Positions 27,351-39,197 of a stretch of 64,000 bases of DNA are shown in pieces. This DNA comes from Polytrichum commune (lineage: Eukaryota; Streptophyta; Polytrichopsida; Polytrichales; Polytrichaceae). Where the stretch lies: the NCBI GenBank assembly GCA_950295325.1, contig OX485804.1, forward strand, positions 52,440,429-52,504,428, given 5' to 3'. The stretch's first letter is position 1. Every line of letters begins with the position of its first letter. The notes beneath the pieces are model-generated. The model was not told the origin of the DNA, made no database searches, and saw only the letters and a program-made list of their open reading frames with translations. Made by a program: the position numbers and the translations under genes.

Positions 27351-28509
27351 TCTTGTATGGAAATCAGTGTTTCCTCTGAGCTTTTATTCAGCCCCTCATT
27401 CTGCAGCACAGTAGCATATGAAACATCAGGCCAGAAAATCGAACAATGACAAGAATCAATCTTCCTTCAATGTATGTGTTGGGCGATCTCCACCACTTTC
27501 ATCTCATAAAACTTCATCAAAATTTGCTCAGTTTGATGTATTGTATTGCAGACTTAGCTCTAACTATCAGTTCTGGAATATCAGAGGGTAGGAACTAAGA
27601 CTGTTCTCACAGAATCAGCTGACATACTGTAAGAGTGCAGTTAATTCATCACTGGAATGACAAAACATTTCTTTATTTGATTGAAAGCATTTCATAAGGC
27701 TTACTTGCATTTGTCCAAGAATTCATACAACTTGTTCCAAGGTACATTAATTCATGTTTTTTATTTTAAAGGACAGAAACAACAGGGCATTGCATTTAGT
27801 TTGTTGCTCAAGGGTTTAACTTTCCAATATCTCATCCTCATGGCTCCAAGAAATCCTCATGTCTTCATTATTTCGTAATCATAACTATTTATTGACGAAC
27901 AAGGGTCACTGTACAGCATGACCATTTTGCAGTAGGTTACGTGTATGCAAATTCCACAGCAAACAAATAAATTAAGACGCAATCCTAAGTGAGAAGAAAC
28001 AAGAAACAAGAAACAAGAAGATTACATATCCTTAAAAATGACCTGAGGACTCAATTGGCAAAATTCAGCACCCTCAAAGAATTAAAACACTGCAGACTCA
28101 AGTTCTTAGCTGGCAATAACCTACATTGAGTGTTGGTAAGTTGAGGAAAACCCCAAAAGGGCACAAGCCTATTCCAGGCTTTGCAACAGAGCCACAAAGC
28201 CCGGTTTCTTTGAAGGTTTTGCAATTTGGGTGTTGAATTGAAGAAATTCTACAGGCATCATGGTATGCCAAGTTAGGCACTCGGAAAATCCGAGCAGCCC
28301 CCGGGAGACTAAACAGGACAAAAATGCACTGCACCAATCCATGCCTCCGAACCTCGTAAACCTACAAAACTCTATTCACATCCTCTGTTTCAATGATTGA
28401 ACAGTGGCTTGAATCCAAAGCCTTAACTCATATCCCATGGGAACTCCGAGGTTAAGCAATCTAAGGCCAGAATAGTGCTCGGATTCGTGACCTTCCTAAA
28501 ACTAGATTT
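27351..28509. other. Upstream of BAG gene, no gene seen
   Basis: Presumed promoter and leader of the BAG gene at the left. An 80-codon minus frame at 28098-28337 has no recognisable domain and is not called. AAGAAACAAGAAACAAGAAG near 27996 is a short microsatellite. Confidence 0.35.
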
Positions 28510-29210
28510 TTCAATCACTATGACCCACCCATCAGGGATATCCTGATCAACCCGATATTTTCAACCAACCATGTGAGAATCCAAGGCCTTGCCCTTGCGC
28601 GGGTGATAGAATGGTGCAGGCCAGCTTGTCTGTGTTCGTTCAAGGTGTTCTCCTTTGAAAGGAGGTAGGAGTCTTCATGGGCCCTCTGGTTCCCGTGATG
28701 CCCTTGTCAGGATTACATGTACCCAACTCGAAAATGAATCAACACTATAATTCACATCGGTGGCGAACATCGAAGTCATCTCTCTCTCCACTGATTGCTT
28801 CCTTAAATCCACCCAAAACCCTAAACATACAAAGTAAATTGCATACACAGAATTCACAACACTTCGTAGCTTGATTTTCAGCCAACCACTATGCCCACCC
28901 AATCAGAATGGGGGTATCCAGGTAAACCAGATACTTCAACCAACAATGTGGAAACCAAAGGGCTTGTCCTTGTCCGCCTACTCAAGGTGTCCACCTTTTC
29001 GAGGGCTCTCTAATTCTCATGGTGCCCGTCTCTCGGATTACATATAGACTAAGACCAACTCAAAGATGAAGCAACACCAAAACTCACGCCCGTGGCAACA
29101 TCGGAGTCATCTCTCTGTCTCGCCACTGATTGCTTCCACAATCCACCCAACACCCTAAACGTAAAAAGTGAATTGCATATACGGAATCCACGACACTTCA
29201 TAGCTGAATT
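28510..29210. repeat. Two-copy ~360-bp tandem duplication
   Basis: Shared blocks: CAAGGTGT.C.CCTTT, CATGG.GCCC..TC.C.GGATTACAT, CAACTC.AA.ATGAA.CAACAC, GAAGTCATCTCTCTCT / GAGTCATCTCTCTGTCT, CACTGATTGCTTCC, CACCC.A.ACCCTAAAC, and AATTGCATA.AC.GAATTCAC. Copies start about 28510 and 28870. No coding frame is conserved in both. Confidence 0.7.
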
Positions 29211-29582
29211 ACGACAGATGAAGCCGAATGTGGGCACACATACTGGGATGCAGGACTGGATTCCTTCAGATTGTGTCGGAAACAATCCACGCCATCAATT
29301 TGAACCCTGGAATGCAAAATCCCGGAGTTTCTGTGAGTGTGAGTACCTTAGTAGCTGAGAGATCGACAATTTGGTTGATTGAATGAAGGCTCGAAGATGG
29401 ACCGCTGGGGGACAGCATCTGGTGCTGGTCTTTCTCTCACGAAAGCCTTGAAAAAGTGCGGCATCGTTGGCCGGTGAGGGGGATAAGGAGTGGCCACGCT
29501 GTGACAAATGGTGACGTGGAGGGGAGAATTGAGCTGAGCTGGAGAATGCAGAGCCACATTTGTGACCATTGGATCATCTGAA
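29211..29582. other. Possible 5' end of an unidentified minus-strand gene
   Basis: A minus frame of 73 codons (29569-29348, beginning MVTNVALHSPAQ) and a second frame in the same DNA are more GC-rich than the flanks and run into CTAAG|GTACTC, a possible donor. I do not recognise the product and find no continuing exon, so no gene is called. Confidence 0.2.
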
Positions 29583-29690
29583 ATCTTCTTACGATAGAGG
29601 AAGTTCTACGATAGAGGATATATCGTATATATCGATATATAGATAGATATATCGTAAGAAATCTTCTTACGATAGAGGATTTTTTATTTT
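29583..29690. repeat. Palindromic/direct repeat of TCTTCTTACGATAGAGGA
   Basis: TCTTCTTACGATAGAGGA occurs at 29584 and again near 29666. Between them lie CTACGATAGAGG and an AT-rich self-complementary core (ATATCGTATATATCGATATA). The inverted TATCGTAAG also occurs. It could extrude as a cruciform. Origin unknown. Confidence 0.6.
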
Positions 29691-32486
29691 TTATTTTCCT
29701 TTCAGATCTTTATTATGGAGTTGACTTTCACATAAGGTAAGTGGGTCTTAAAACTGCAGATGATATGAAATACATCATTAGTGTAAAATGATATGCAAAT
29801 TCAAATTGTGTCATTAGCCATTTTTCTCATAATTTTCAGAGTTCATATGAAAATTTTATTCAATATCAAAGTAAAGATCCTATTTCTCGATTAATGACCA
29901 TATAGACCCTCCTCCTCTCCCGCCCCCCCCCCCCCATCCCTAATTATGTTGACTAATGAGTCTATAATGGTTAACAAATTTTGAGCACGTAATTCAATCT
30001 CTTTCAAACACAAATTCTCTTATTGGTGTTCATTCTTAGATGCACACCTAGCCACACACCACTCAAATATAGTTGTCCATTTGAGATGAGTGATTGAATC
30101 AAGTCGGCTTACCTTAGAAATGGCTAATCAAAACCATCCTCAGTGATAGTCGGTTCAAGGTGGCATGAAAGTTTTGAATGCTCCCTAGATTAGGGAACTT
30201 GGTACACATTGTTACCATGATTTGTCTTAGTAGAGCATATGAAAATTGAAGATTTAGACTTTTTTATTAATTTACATAGTGAGTATGTAAGGTGAAAGTT
30301 TTAAAGTGCAAAATTTGCGTGCTTGGTTTTCCTATGATCAAATTTAACATTCATTGAGAATCACAACTCCTTCGTTGTGATTTTTAGGAGATTAGGTGTG
30401 ATTCGGCGAGGTTCAAAGGACAAACAACATGGAGACACATGTTTAAAATAGATTGAACTACGTCTTCAAGTTTTGTGAACTATCCCACACTCAAGAGTGA
30501 ACCATAACATTATCAAGCAATGTGCGCAATGGGTTAAGAAATCAACAAACATGCACGATCAATAACCAAAACTAAATCAAGGAAGGTCCAATTTTCAATC
30601 CGATTGTTGTTGATGCTTCATCATACATTTGGCACTACAACACGAGCTTGGTTGTGTGAATCTAATCAGTAGAAGTTGGAGAACATGTTAAAATGAACGT
30701 CGTGAAGTGATAAAAACAAAAACTACATTCATCCTTGATGGGTAGCCCAAAGAGAGCCATTCACATGGCCATGGGCAGGTGACCTAGAGAAAAGGTTGGT
30801 CATGGCGGTTGCCACTCTGGAGTGTTTCATCCTAACTTACACAACTTTTGCAATTCGAGGGTTTCCATTTGGGACATTATAGTCTGTTAATTTCTACATC
30901 ATGTATGTATCGCGTTTACAATCAACCTCCTCCCAGTGAAATGCTTGACACTTTGTGGAATCGTTTGGCACAATGTTGGGATATGAGCAAATTTTGGCGC
31001 AAGCCTTGTTGAAAGTAGGTTTGTGAGCAATTTGCAAAGGCAATAAATTGGAAATGGGAGCAATGCGTGTTTTGTGTTCGGCCTTGCGCAGAAAAGGTGG
31101 CCATGGTGCACAATCTCCTCCCTTGTAAACCTTTTGACGCACTTTGCAATTCATCATCTTTCATAATATTGTTAAGATCCATAACAATATTATGTGGGAT
31201 TGACAATATTTCATGAAATACTCCCAAATATTCCCACATTCGATGGAATGTTATCAGTCCCACGGAACAATGTTATGAATCTAAAATAATGTTATGTTTG
31301 GACGCATATTGTTGAATGTTGAACTCTTTTGGCAGTTGTAGATCAAATTTTTTCATGCATCAATGACCCACCTACGACCTCTAATGCATGAGCGCAAGGT
31401 CAATTCAGTAATGTTTTGTACCGGATTTGTACGATCAATGTGAAATCTATGGAATAGCATAGGATACTGTATAAGACATAGGTATATCATTTGCTTAAGG
31501 ATAAGAAGGAAAAGAAAGAAAACAAATCATGAAGTTGCTACTAAAGGAACAACACCTTCACAATTGCATACCTTCAAAATTCTTTGAGTTTGCAAGTATG
31601 TCAAGTGATAATGTCAATTTGAAATCACCTAGGGTTTCATGTCAAATTAGTTCACTCGACATGTGACCTAATTTAGTGATTCTATTTCCCCCCTCAACCA
31701 CTCTCATGTGAAGACTTTTTGACACACACTTTGCAATTCATGACAACCTAGTTATGTATTTGAATTGTTTAAGTATGATTTTGTTTTGAAGAGAAACAAA
31801 AACCAACTGCATTATGGACAACGTAGCCTCATTTAGCCTCGTGAGCTTGCCCTGATCCTATTTGGGCTCCAAGAACAAATGTCCAAGATATGGGTCCCTC
31901 GTTTCTAGAAAGGAATGTCGAGCATAGGCTAGTGGCAAGTTCTTATAACATTATATGATGATACCTATCTTAGGACATGAAGCCAACACACATTTTCTAC
32001 ATTGAGCTTAATACAAAGTGCACTTTCAAAAAGATTAAAAAAGGAAAGAGGAAACCAATGCAATGCTTGATTAAGTTATAGCAACATTAACACAACAAAG
32101 CAAGGTCAATTTCACAACAACTTTTGTGTCCCCAAATTCTCTCTATTCAAATATGAAAAACGCGGAGCTAATGCAAAAACTCACACAACATTTGCACCTT
32201 GTTATGCTAACAATCTTTTATTTTCTAGTGGATGGCAGGAACCAAGAAAAATAGAGAAGTTCATCAAACTTGCAAACATGATGCTACCATTTCCACCCAT
32301 AAATTGACGTCATTGACAACAAAGCACGGAGGGAAACATCGTTCAATAGATATAGTGGCGTAAACCCAAGCCTATTTCTTTGTCACTTATTTTGTGAAAT
32401 CACTCAAAGGGATAACCCATATACCTATTGTGTAACTTATATGTGGATTTTGATGACGTATTCCGGGCCATTATTGTTATAGCACC
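29691..32486. other. Long intergenic stretch, no gene seen
   Basis: AT-rich with only short frames. A C13 run is at ~29922-29934. A perfect hairpin with 13-bp arms (CATAATATTGTTA/TAACAATATTATG) is at 31162-31194. TTTTGACGCACTTTGCAATT (31131) has a related copy near 31717. About 31860-32030 resembles part of P450 intron 2 (ATTTCTAG..ATG.AAGTGGAGCAT / GTGGCAAG). Nothing else supportable. Confidence 0.35.
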
Positions 32487-34016
32487 ATGTTGCAATTTGC
32501 AAAGAGGAATGGAGGGCTCCTAAGTGGGCTCCTCACCTTCAAGCCAAATTGGGGACAATTGTTCCACACAAGCCGAACGTTACGGCAAGCGGTCCCCGTG
32601 ACACATGTACCCCAACCTTCAGGTTTGTTAGCATGGCTCGCGGGAGATGAACCATCCAATGTGCCGGCCCTTTATGAACAATTGCGCGGGGTGAGCTTGC
32701 CCCCGGCGATCGAAATGAAGCCCGGGCAAACTAAAATCACAACCCTAAAGAACGGTGTCCGGATCGCCTCCGAGGACACGCCGGGGCCGACCTCCATCGT
32801 GGGCATCTACATCGATAGTGGGTCGGTGCACGAGTCCCCGAGTTGCAATGGCGTTTCTCACTTGTTGGAGCGCATGGCATTCAAAAGCACGAGCAACCGG
32901 TCACACTTTCGGTTGGTCCGGGAGATGGAGGCGATCGGCGGGAACATCATGGCGAATGCGTCGCGGGAGCAAATGGCGTACACGGGCGACTCCATCAAGA
33001 CATACATGCCGGAGATGGTGGAGTTGTTGGTTGACTCGGTGCGGAACTCGCTCTACAATGAGTGGGAGGTTCATGACCAGCTTGACCGCGTGAAAGCCGA
33101 GATTGGCGACATCACCAACAACCCACATAGCATCTTGCTCGAGGCGTTGCACTCCGCTGGCTACGCGGGTGCGTTGGGCCAGCCATTGCTAGCGTCCGAG
33201 GCCTCTCTCCACAAACTGAACGGCCAGGTGTTGAGTGACTTCGCTAACCAGAACTTCACGGCGGGGCGGATTGTGTTGGCTGCGTCCGGGGTGAACCATG
33301 AAGACTTGGTGTCGATCGCGGAACCGCTGCTGAACGACACCCCCTCCGGCGCCTCGCCGCCACCCCCGGCAACCGAGTACATGGGCGGCGACTGGCGTCA
33401 GGCGGCCGACTCGCCAAAGACCCACATCGCGCTCGCGTTCGAGGTCCCCGGCGGGTGGAGGAACGAGAAGGACTCGTACGCAGTGACCGTCTTGCAAACC
33501 CTCCTTGGAGGCGGCGGGTCGTTCTCCGCCGGGGGGCCCGGGAAGGGGATGTACTCCCGCCTCTACTCCCGCGTGCTGAACAAATACGAACAAGTGCAAT
33601 CGTTCACCGCGTTCAACAGCATCTACAACAACACAGGCATTTTCAGCATCCACGCGACGTCGGGATCCGACTTTGTGCCGTACCTAGTGGACTTGGCCAC
33701 CAAAGAGTTCATCGCGGTCGCGACTCCCGGCGAGGTCACGGACGCGGAGCTCCAACGCGCCAAGAACACCACCATCTCGGCCGTGTTGATGAATTTGGAG
33801 TCCCGCGTCGTGGTGACCGAGGACATCGGCCGACAAATCCTCACGTATGGCAAGCGGAAGCCCTTGACCGAGTTCATCCAAGGCGTGCGGTCGTTGAGCT
33901 TGCAAGATGTCTCGGCCGTCGCCCAGAAGATCATCTCCACCCCACTCACAATGGCCTCGTGGGGAGACGTCGTCCAGGTTCCAAGGTTCGATCAAGTTGC
34001 CAACAGATTCCAATGA
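32487..34016 (+). CDS. MPPalpha: Mitochondrial processing peptidase alpha subunit, 509 aa, intronless
   Basis: Non-catalytic partner of the M16 metallopeptidase that removes mitochondrial presequences. In plants it is also the Core subunit of cytochrome bc1. The protein opens with a basic presequence-like stretch (MLQFAKRNGG...FHTSRTLRQA), then KITTLKNGVRIASEDTPGP. At residues ~124-130 it has HLLERM where the beta subunit has HxxEH, so the zinc site is degenerate as expected for alpha. The Gly-rich loop GGGGSFSAGGPGKGMYSRL (~341-360) that grips precursors is complete. Length is normal and no break is seen. Codon use is strikingly GC-rich from ~32700, unlike the AT-rich flanks, and there is no intron, whereas plant MPP-alpha genes I know are interrupted. 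This fits a functional retrocopy, though no poly-A tail is visible. Confidence 0.93.
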   Translation: MLQFAKRNGGLLSGLLTFKPNWGQLFHTSRTLRQAVPVTHVPQPSGLLAWLAGDEPSNVPALYEQLRGVSLPPAIEMKPGQTKITTLKNGVRIASEDTPGPTSIVGIYIDSGSVHESPSCNGVSHLLERMAFKSTSNRSHFRLVREMEAIGGNIMANASREQMAYTGDSIKTYMPEMVELLVDSVRNSLYNEWEVHDQLDRVKAEIGDITNNPHSILLEALHSAGYAGALGQPLLASEASLHKLNGQVLSDFANQNFTAGRIVLAASGVNHEDLVSIAEPLLNDTPSGASPPPPATEYMGGDWRQAADSPKTHIALAFEVPGGWRNEKDSYAVTVLQTLLGGGGSFSAGGPGKGMYSRLYSRVLNKYEQVQSFTAFNSIYNNTGIFSIHATSGSDFVPYLVDLATKEFIAVATPGEVTDAELQRAKNTTISAVLMNLESRVVVTEDIGRQILTYGKRKPLTEFIQGVRSLSLQDVSAVAQKIISTPLTMASWGDVVQVPRFDQVANRFQ

Positions 34017-35295
34017 AAACCATGCACATAAATCTCAAGAACGTACACCACCCAAAACTACTAAAAAGCTTAATATGTGAGGTCCAAAACCACATGATAT
34101 TCAAATGCTCGACTGACTTCGACTGCATTTGAGCTGGGCCATCTTGACCCACCATTTCTTGTCGTGGCATTTCTTGGAGGCTGCTGATTCTCACAGAAAA
34201 CAATCCAATTTTTGTACATAATGATAGGTCCTCAATTTCGTTATTTTCCTGTGAAACACCGAGTGCAATACTTCATCAGTAATAGTGTATGTTACACCTG
34301 GATTTCTCTCCCATGCAACAATTCTGGTGACTTGCCCTTGGCAACGAATACACTTAAGTTAACTGATGTTTCACACCATTCCAAGGTAACATCAGAGGCA
34401 CCGTTGTGCTCACAGCTCGGTTTTAGCAAAGCACACTTTGCATACATGGTTGGTTACTTTAACATGATATCTTATTGGTCAATACTCTAACCTTCTCGTC
34501 AATGTGAGCTTCAATTCTCTGCATCTAATGATGAATACTTTACTTTCCTCTTCATCGTCACCGTTTTGTCATGATAAGGAACAGTAGATGTATATGTTGT
34601 TTTTGTTTATGTTCTCTCATTTGAGCCCTTGGTTGTTTCCATGTGCATTTCGATGAACTTGAAACTTTCATATTACCCTAGATATTGAGGGCTTTTAAGC
34701 CATGGTGAATGTTGAACATCTAGAGTTGACCCTCTTGAAGGTTCAATTTCTTGATGCAAAGAGAATTAATAAGTAGTTATGTTCAATATTAGCACAACAA
34801 CAATGCAAGTCATATACGATATGTAACAATGAAGAACTATTCAGGTGAATGATGGTTGAAGTCCAATAGTATCATAGGTTGTGGACAACGAACTTAATGT
34901 GACTGACGAGGCTGGTGAAACATCAGAGAAATGTGAGTGGTTATTGCGCTTGAAGTAGATCAGACCATAGGCAAAATCTTGACCAAATAGGTATTGCATT
35001 TGTATTCATTCTAGTGTAGCAAGCATCTAAAACTTTGTGTGATCATCTTCACTACCTTGAGTTTGGTACACTCTCCATCAATGGGCCTAAAACAAACATT
35101 CTAGATATTAGGTAGACTTGTAATTAGTACAAGATGATTAGCAAATGCAAATCAATGTTATAGTCATATTCACATTGATGAGAAGATGGAAAGATGATAA
35201 GAATTCATGGAAGAAGCTTAAATTTTTTATTGATTTAGATATAAATAGGACACAAAGCAAGTACAATGAGCCATTGATGTGGGCATGTAAGGGAG
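34017..35295. other. MPP-alpha downstream region
   Basis: Presumed 3' UTR then AT-rich intergenic DNA. No supported gene. Confidence 0.35.
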
Positions 35296-35784
35296 TTATT
35301 CATGGTATATGTTATAGCCTTGGTGATTACTGTTGGTTGGTGGTGGATTGTGGAAGCCTAGAGGGGCTTGGAGTTGAGGTAGTGTTCCTCCATTGTGCAT
35401 TGGCGGGTAGGCGGTTGAGTGGTTGTGGACTAGGAGGCTTGGGAGCGTGGCGGCCAAAAATTGTGCTATAGCTTGTACACATTGGTGTGAGATTTGGAAC
35501 TCTATAGCCATAGCAATGCTTGCAGTTTGAACTTTGAGTGTGTCAATTTCCACCTCCATGCATTTGTCCATGTTCAGGTTGCTGACATCACAGTCAAGTG
35601 TTATACTAACCTTGAGTTTCTCATGGTTGTAGACTAGGCCATACTCTAAGATCGAGTCTTTGGCTTCCTCGGTGGCTAGAGTAAAACACAAGTAGTCCTT
35701 CAATACTTCTGGTTTTGTCGAGGTCAAAAATTCAAGTTGTTGACCTCCGTAGTAGCTTTTTGTAGTGCCATTGATGAATGAAAA
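35296..35784 (-). other. Unidentified frame, ~160 codons
   Basis: An open minus frame runs from inside the adjacent MITE (about 35874) to 35296. The part outside the MITE reads KSYYGGQQLEFLTSTKPEVL, LKDYLCFTLATEEAKDSILE, ending in a Pro/His/Asn-rich tail (NPPPTNSNHQGYN). Composition is protein-like (acidic, helical middle) but I recognise no family. It could be the end of a decayed element or an exon of an unknown gene. The start codon lies in the MITE, so the true 5' end is unknown. Confidence 0.25.
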
Positions 35785-35960
35785 ATCACTTGGTAAGTGA
35801 CAATAATTGCAACATATATATCTATAACTCCCAAAATAATTTACAAGGAATGACAAATAATGTTCGGTTAACATTTAGTGTTGGTGACACAATACCGCAA
35901 TTTATAATTAGTATGGAGCAAGACAATTAGAATTGGTGACACTAAATATTATATTTAGTG
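35785..35960 (-). mobile_element. TA-duplicating MITE, family B copy 3, truncated
   Basis: Reverse-oriented: CACTTGGTAAGTGACA, TTAACATTTAGTGTTGGTGA and the end ACTAAATATTATATTTAGTG, followed by TA at 35961. The other end is missing. Confidence 0.65.
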
Positions 35961-35962
35961 TA

Positions 35963-36839
35963 GCAATCGGGCATGAGGTTGGGTGGGCAGGAGAGGCGCA
36001 TGCCCTGCTGTGTCCCGCCCTCACTGGCGAGGCTTGGCGGCATGAAACTTGATGGTGCAATTTGATGCAAAGATTTCGGAGAAGGTTTTGCTTGTGGCGA
36101 CATTAGGGCTAGGTAAGAAAGTTTATATAGATTTAGTTTGATTGAGTAATCATTGTTGTGTTTTGATGGATTGCAGACAATTAGTGCAAAATGACATTGT
36201 TGTGTTTTGTAGGATAGAGAACATAGTTGTGTGAATATGGCGAGGGTTAAACAAATCCTATTGTGGTGTATTAAAGCAGATATGCTTCCTGCATGGTTGA
36301 TATGACACCTATAGCATTGCAAATCTAGAGTGAGCATGAAAAGTGAATGTCATTGAAATTCTTCCACACACCACATAGTTATTCTTTGTCTTGAGGGAGA
36401 AATGGACTACATGTCACAAGTCTTGACATACTTTACATTTCTTCATTATACTTATTACACCTTTTTCCTATTCATTTTTACCATACTTAGTTATTTATTT
36501 ATCAAATTTTTACATAGTATTGAGAAACTCATTCAAAGAAAGTAAATAAAAGGAAACATAATTGATTCAACTGGAAGATTAGGCATGTCCACACCCTTCA
36601 CAACCAAGTCTTGCAATTCTCGATAGAAAATGGCATCCAACAAAATATGTTAATAGTAATTTTTTGATCAGGCATACCTCACAAGATATTAAAGTCATAT
36701 TTGCAAATAATTACAAGATGGTTTTGTTTTTGTGTGCTTAGGTTGGGAATGAAAGTTAATGATAAACAATGCAAATCGGAATGGTATTGATATCCAAACG
36801 AGAGTTGTGGAAAGACATTTGTATAATGAGAATAATATG
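35963..36839. other. Intergenic, no gene seen
   Basis: AT-rich apart from a GC-rich patch at 35966-36060. No domain recognised in its short frames. Confidence 0.3.
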
Positions 36840-38260
36840 GTTTTACAATGCAAATCGTTGAGCAATACAATCATCAAATGCATAGAGGATAAAATCTCCA
36901 TTGTTTGCCAATGCTAAACTTTAGATTTGGTCTACATAACTTTGGAACCCGTGTTGACAACTTCTAGTGCAAGGGTCCAACATGCTCACCTTTCAATATG
37001 AGGAACTTGAGCATATAAGCTTCAACAAGGAAAACCATTGTAGTTGAAGCATACCATACCATACTCGCAAGTATTATGGATCACTAAAGTTTGTAGATGA
37101 CAAATGATAAGTCATCCATTAAGAAAGGCAACCAAATTGGGATTTGATTCTAGCACATTGGATTGAGTCCAAGTGCCCAAGAAGATAGGTGACCAAATGC
37201 CCACTTTGGAGATTTATGAGACAAATTTTGGTGTCCATGGAGCCTGAAATGACCATAGCAGAGTTGTGCTGCATGCTTAGACATGTTAAAACCTCCAAAT
37301 AGAATTGGTGCCCTCTTTTAATGATGTGAACATCCTCCTCCAACTCGGGATTTCAAACTCACATGCTAAGGGCCGGTTTACACTACGGTGGAGAAGTCCA
37401 CCGGTCATGAAAAGAAGGGGCGTTTCTCAATTGTGATTGGTCGAAAATGCAACTCTTGACCGGTGGGTGTTTACACTAGGTGAAGAAAACAATGGTGGTG
37501 AACTTTTCTCATGGATGATAAAATGACATGGCCGCCTACATGGCGGCACTTTTTGGAGTTGGGCTTCTCCGGCCTCAAGAGGCCGAACAAGAAATTCCTC
37601 CTCCGGAGAAGCCCAACTCAATAAAAATATTTTATTGCCTTTAATTCTTCTCCGACACATCCACCATTTGCCTCATATAACCATGTCTTGGCCAAGCATT
37701 CTTGACCGACCGGAGGCCTTCTCCACCATAGTGTAAACCGGCCCTTAGATCCCATGCAAATCAACTTCCCATCTTGGGTGAGACTCCTGCAAGTCATAGC
37801 TCCATTATGGCCACACAACATGTGCATGCAAGAGCTTGTATCCACATCCTAAATTCATGTCGAGAAATTTGAGTTTGATCATTTCAGTATGCTAGCAAGA
37901 GGTGGCCTAGCTAGAAGGCACTTTGAGTTTGTGCTTTAGCTCTTTGGAAAACATTTCCCAAATATTTACAACGTCATTTAATCCTCTAGATGCCAAAAAC
38001 CTATTGTCTATGCTAAATTTCAATGATGTCATCTTGAATGCAATATGTCCTTGAAGCTTGTGATAAAACTGTCGTCTTCAAGTCGCCACAAATATGCACA
38101 AGTTGTCTTCCCCTCCTATTGCCACCAAAGTTGGAGTTGTAGGAATACAATCCATAACGTAAACACGCCCTTGATGGCCTTGAAAAATGTGAATGGAATC
38201 ATGAATCTCAACACTAGTTGTTGCATCATATTCTTGCATTTCTAAGTCCTTGTCGACTTC
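36840..38260 (-). pseudogene. Processed WD40 (AAMP-like) pseudogene split by a MITE
   Basis: Minus-strand fragments give consecutive WD40 repeats in the order of angio-associated migratory cell protein relatives. From 38240 down: IHIFQGHQGRVYVMDC and LVAIGGEDNLCIF; then FSIDNRFLASRGLNDVVN with KELKHKLKVP; then CMHMLCGHNGAMTCRSLTQD and GKLICMGSK. After the MITE come VLTCLSMQHNSAMVISGS, DTKICLINLQSGHLV, LLGHLDSIQCARI, and finally GDFILYAFDDC. There are several stops and frame changes and no introns between repeats, so it is an old processed copy. Parent gene lies elsewhere; its exact name is inferred. Confidence 0.7.
37370..37744. mobile_element. PIF/Harbinger-like MITE, copy 3, inside the WD40 pseudogene
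   Basis: Ends GGGCCGGTTTACACTACGGT and its complement ACCATAGTGTAAACCGGCCC. Flanks are TAA (37367-37369) and TTA (37745-37747), so one duplication base may have changed or the site was palindromic. 375 bp. A second inverted pair inside (GGAGAAG, ACCGG.CAAGA) makes much of it self-complementary. Confidence 0.75.
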
Positions 38261-39197
38261 ATTTTCATTCCTTCATGTTGATAACTTAACGCATTTTTAA
38301 CAACCTTCAAGATTTATCTTGTGGTTTAAACCTAGAAACTAGACACTTTACCGGGATAATGTTTGGTTGACCAACGGAAGGAAGGTTTTGATTGTTGAGA
38401 TATTTTTATATTTGGACTAGTGAGAAAAATAAATGAATATTATCAACATGAACTGCCAAAATTGCCCTATTGTCATGCCAAAAATACTAAGCCAAATGGA
38501 AGCAAAAGTGAAGTATTCCCTAGCCATATGGTTATTATAGTGCAAACTTGTGACTACACTAATGCAAAACAAAGTCCTCTCAAAGAGGGTTTATCTCTTG
38601 TATGTGCGCACAGAACTGTCTCCCATTTCTCAAGCATAAGTGTCTTGCAATGACTAACCTACTTACCATGGAGTCATTTTTCCTATTGGCTATGAGAAAT
38701 AACCATGTGTTGGTTCGAGTTCACCTGTAATTGATGTTTCCTTCCCATAATTTAAATGACTAAATAATATGATAATCATTAAGAAATTATGTTATTCCAC
38801 ATGAACCTATTCTTCTGCATAGGCTTAAAATTGGACCTTTAATATAAGAGATATTTGCCTCCCCAAGTAATATCAAATATAGCAAGGACATCATCATAGA
38901 TGGCCTCCCTTTTTAAGTCCGTAAGCGGTCACTCTAACCAAATATGTACCATGATACACATGAATACCATGAACAATGATAGGAGCTCCCCTATACATTT
39001 AAGGCACAAAAGAATATCCCCCTAAAGACGCCCACCACCATGTACCAAAGCCGGAGGACGCCAGATACTTCCACATCTACAAGGGATGTAGATATCAGGC
39101 GCAGGGGATAGGGGCCCATTTCCAAAGGCACAACTAGAGGTTTTGGAGAGCCAGTCTAGAGACTTGAGAGTTGCAGAGAGAATTTGCAATCCTAGCG
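38261..39197. other. Upstream of epimerase gene
   Basis: AT-rich, with the promoter and leader presumably near 39000-39197, where GC content rises. No TATA box chosen. No other gene seen. Confidence 0.35.

Noticed and set aside
32755-34203. Long overlapping frames on both strands within MPP-alpha
   Set aside because: They follow from the high GC content of the real frame and show no family features.
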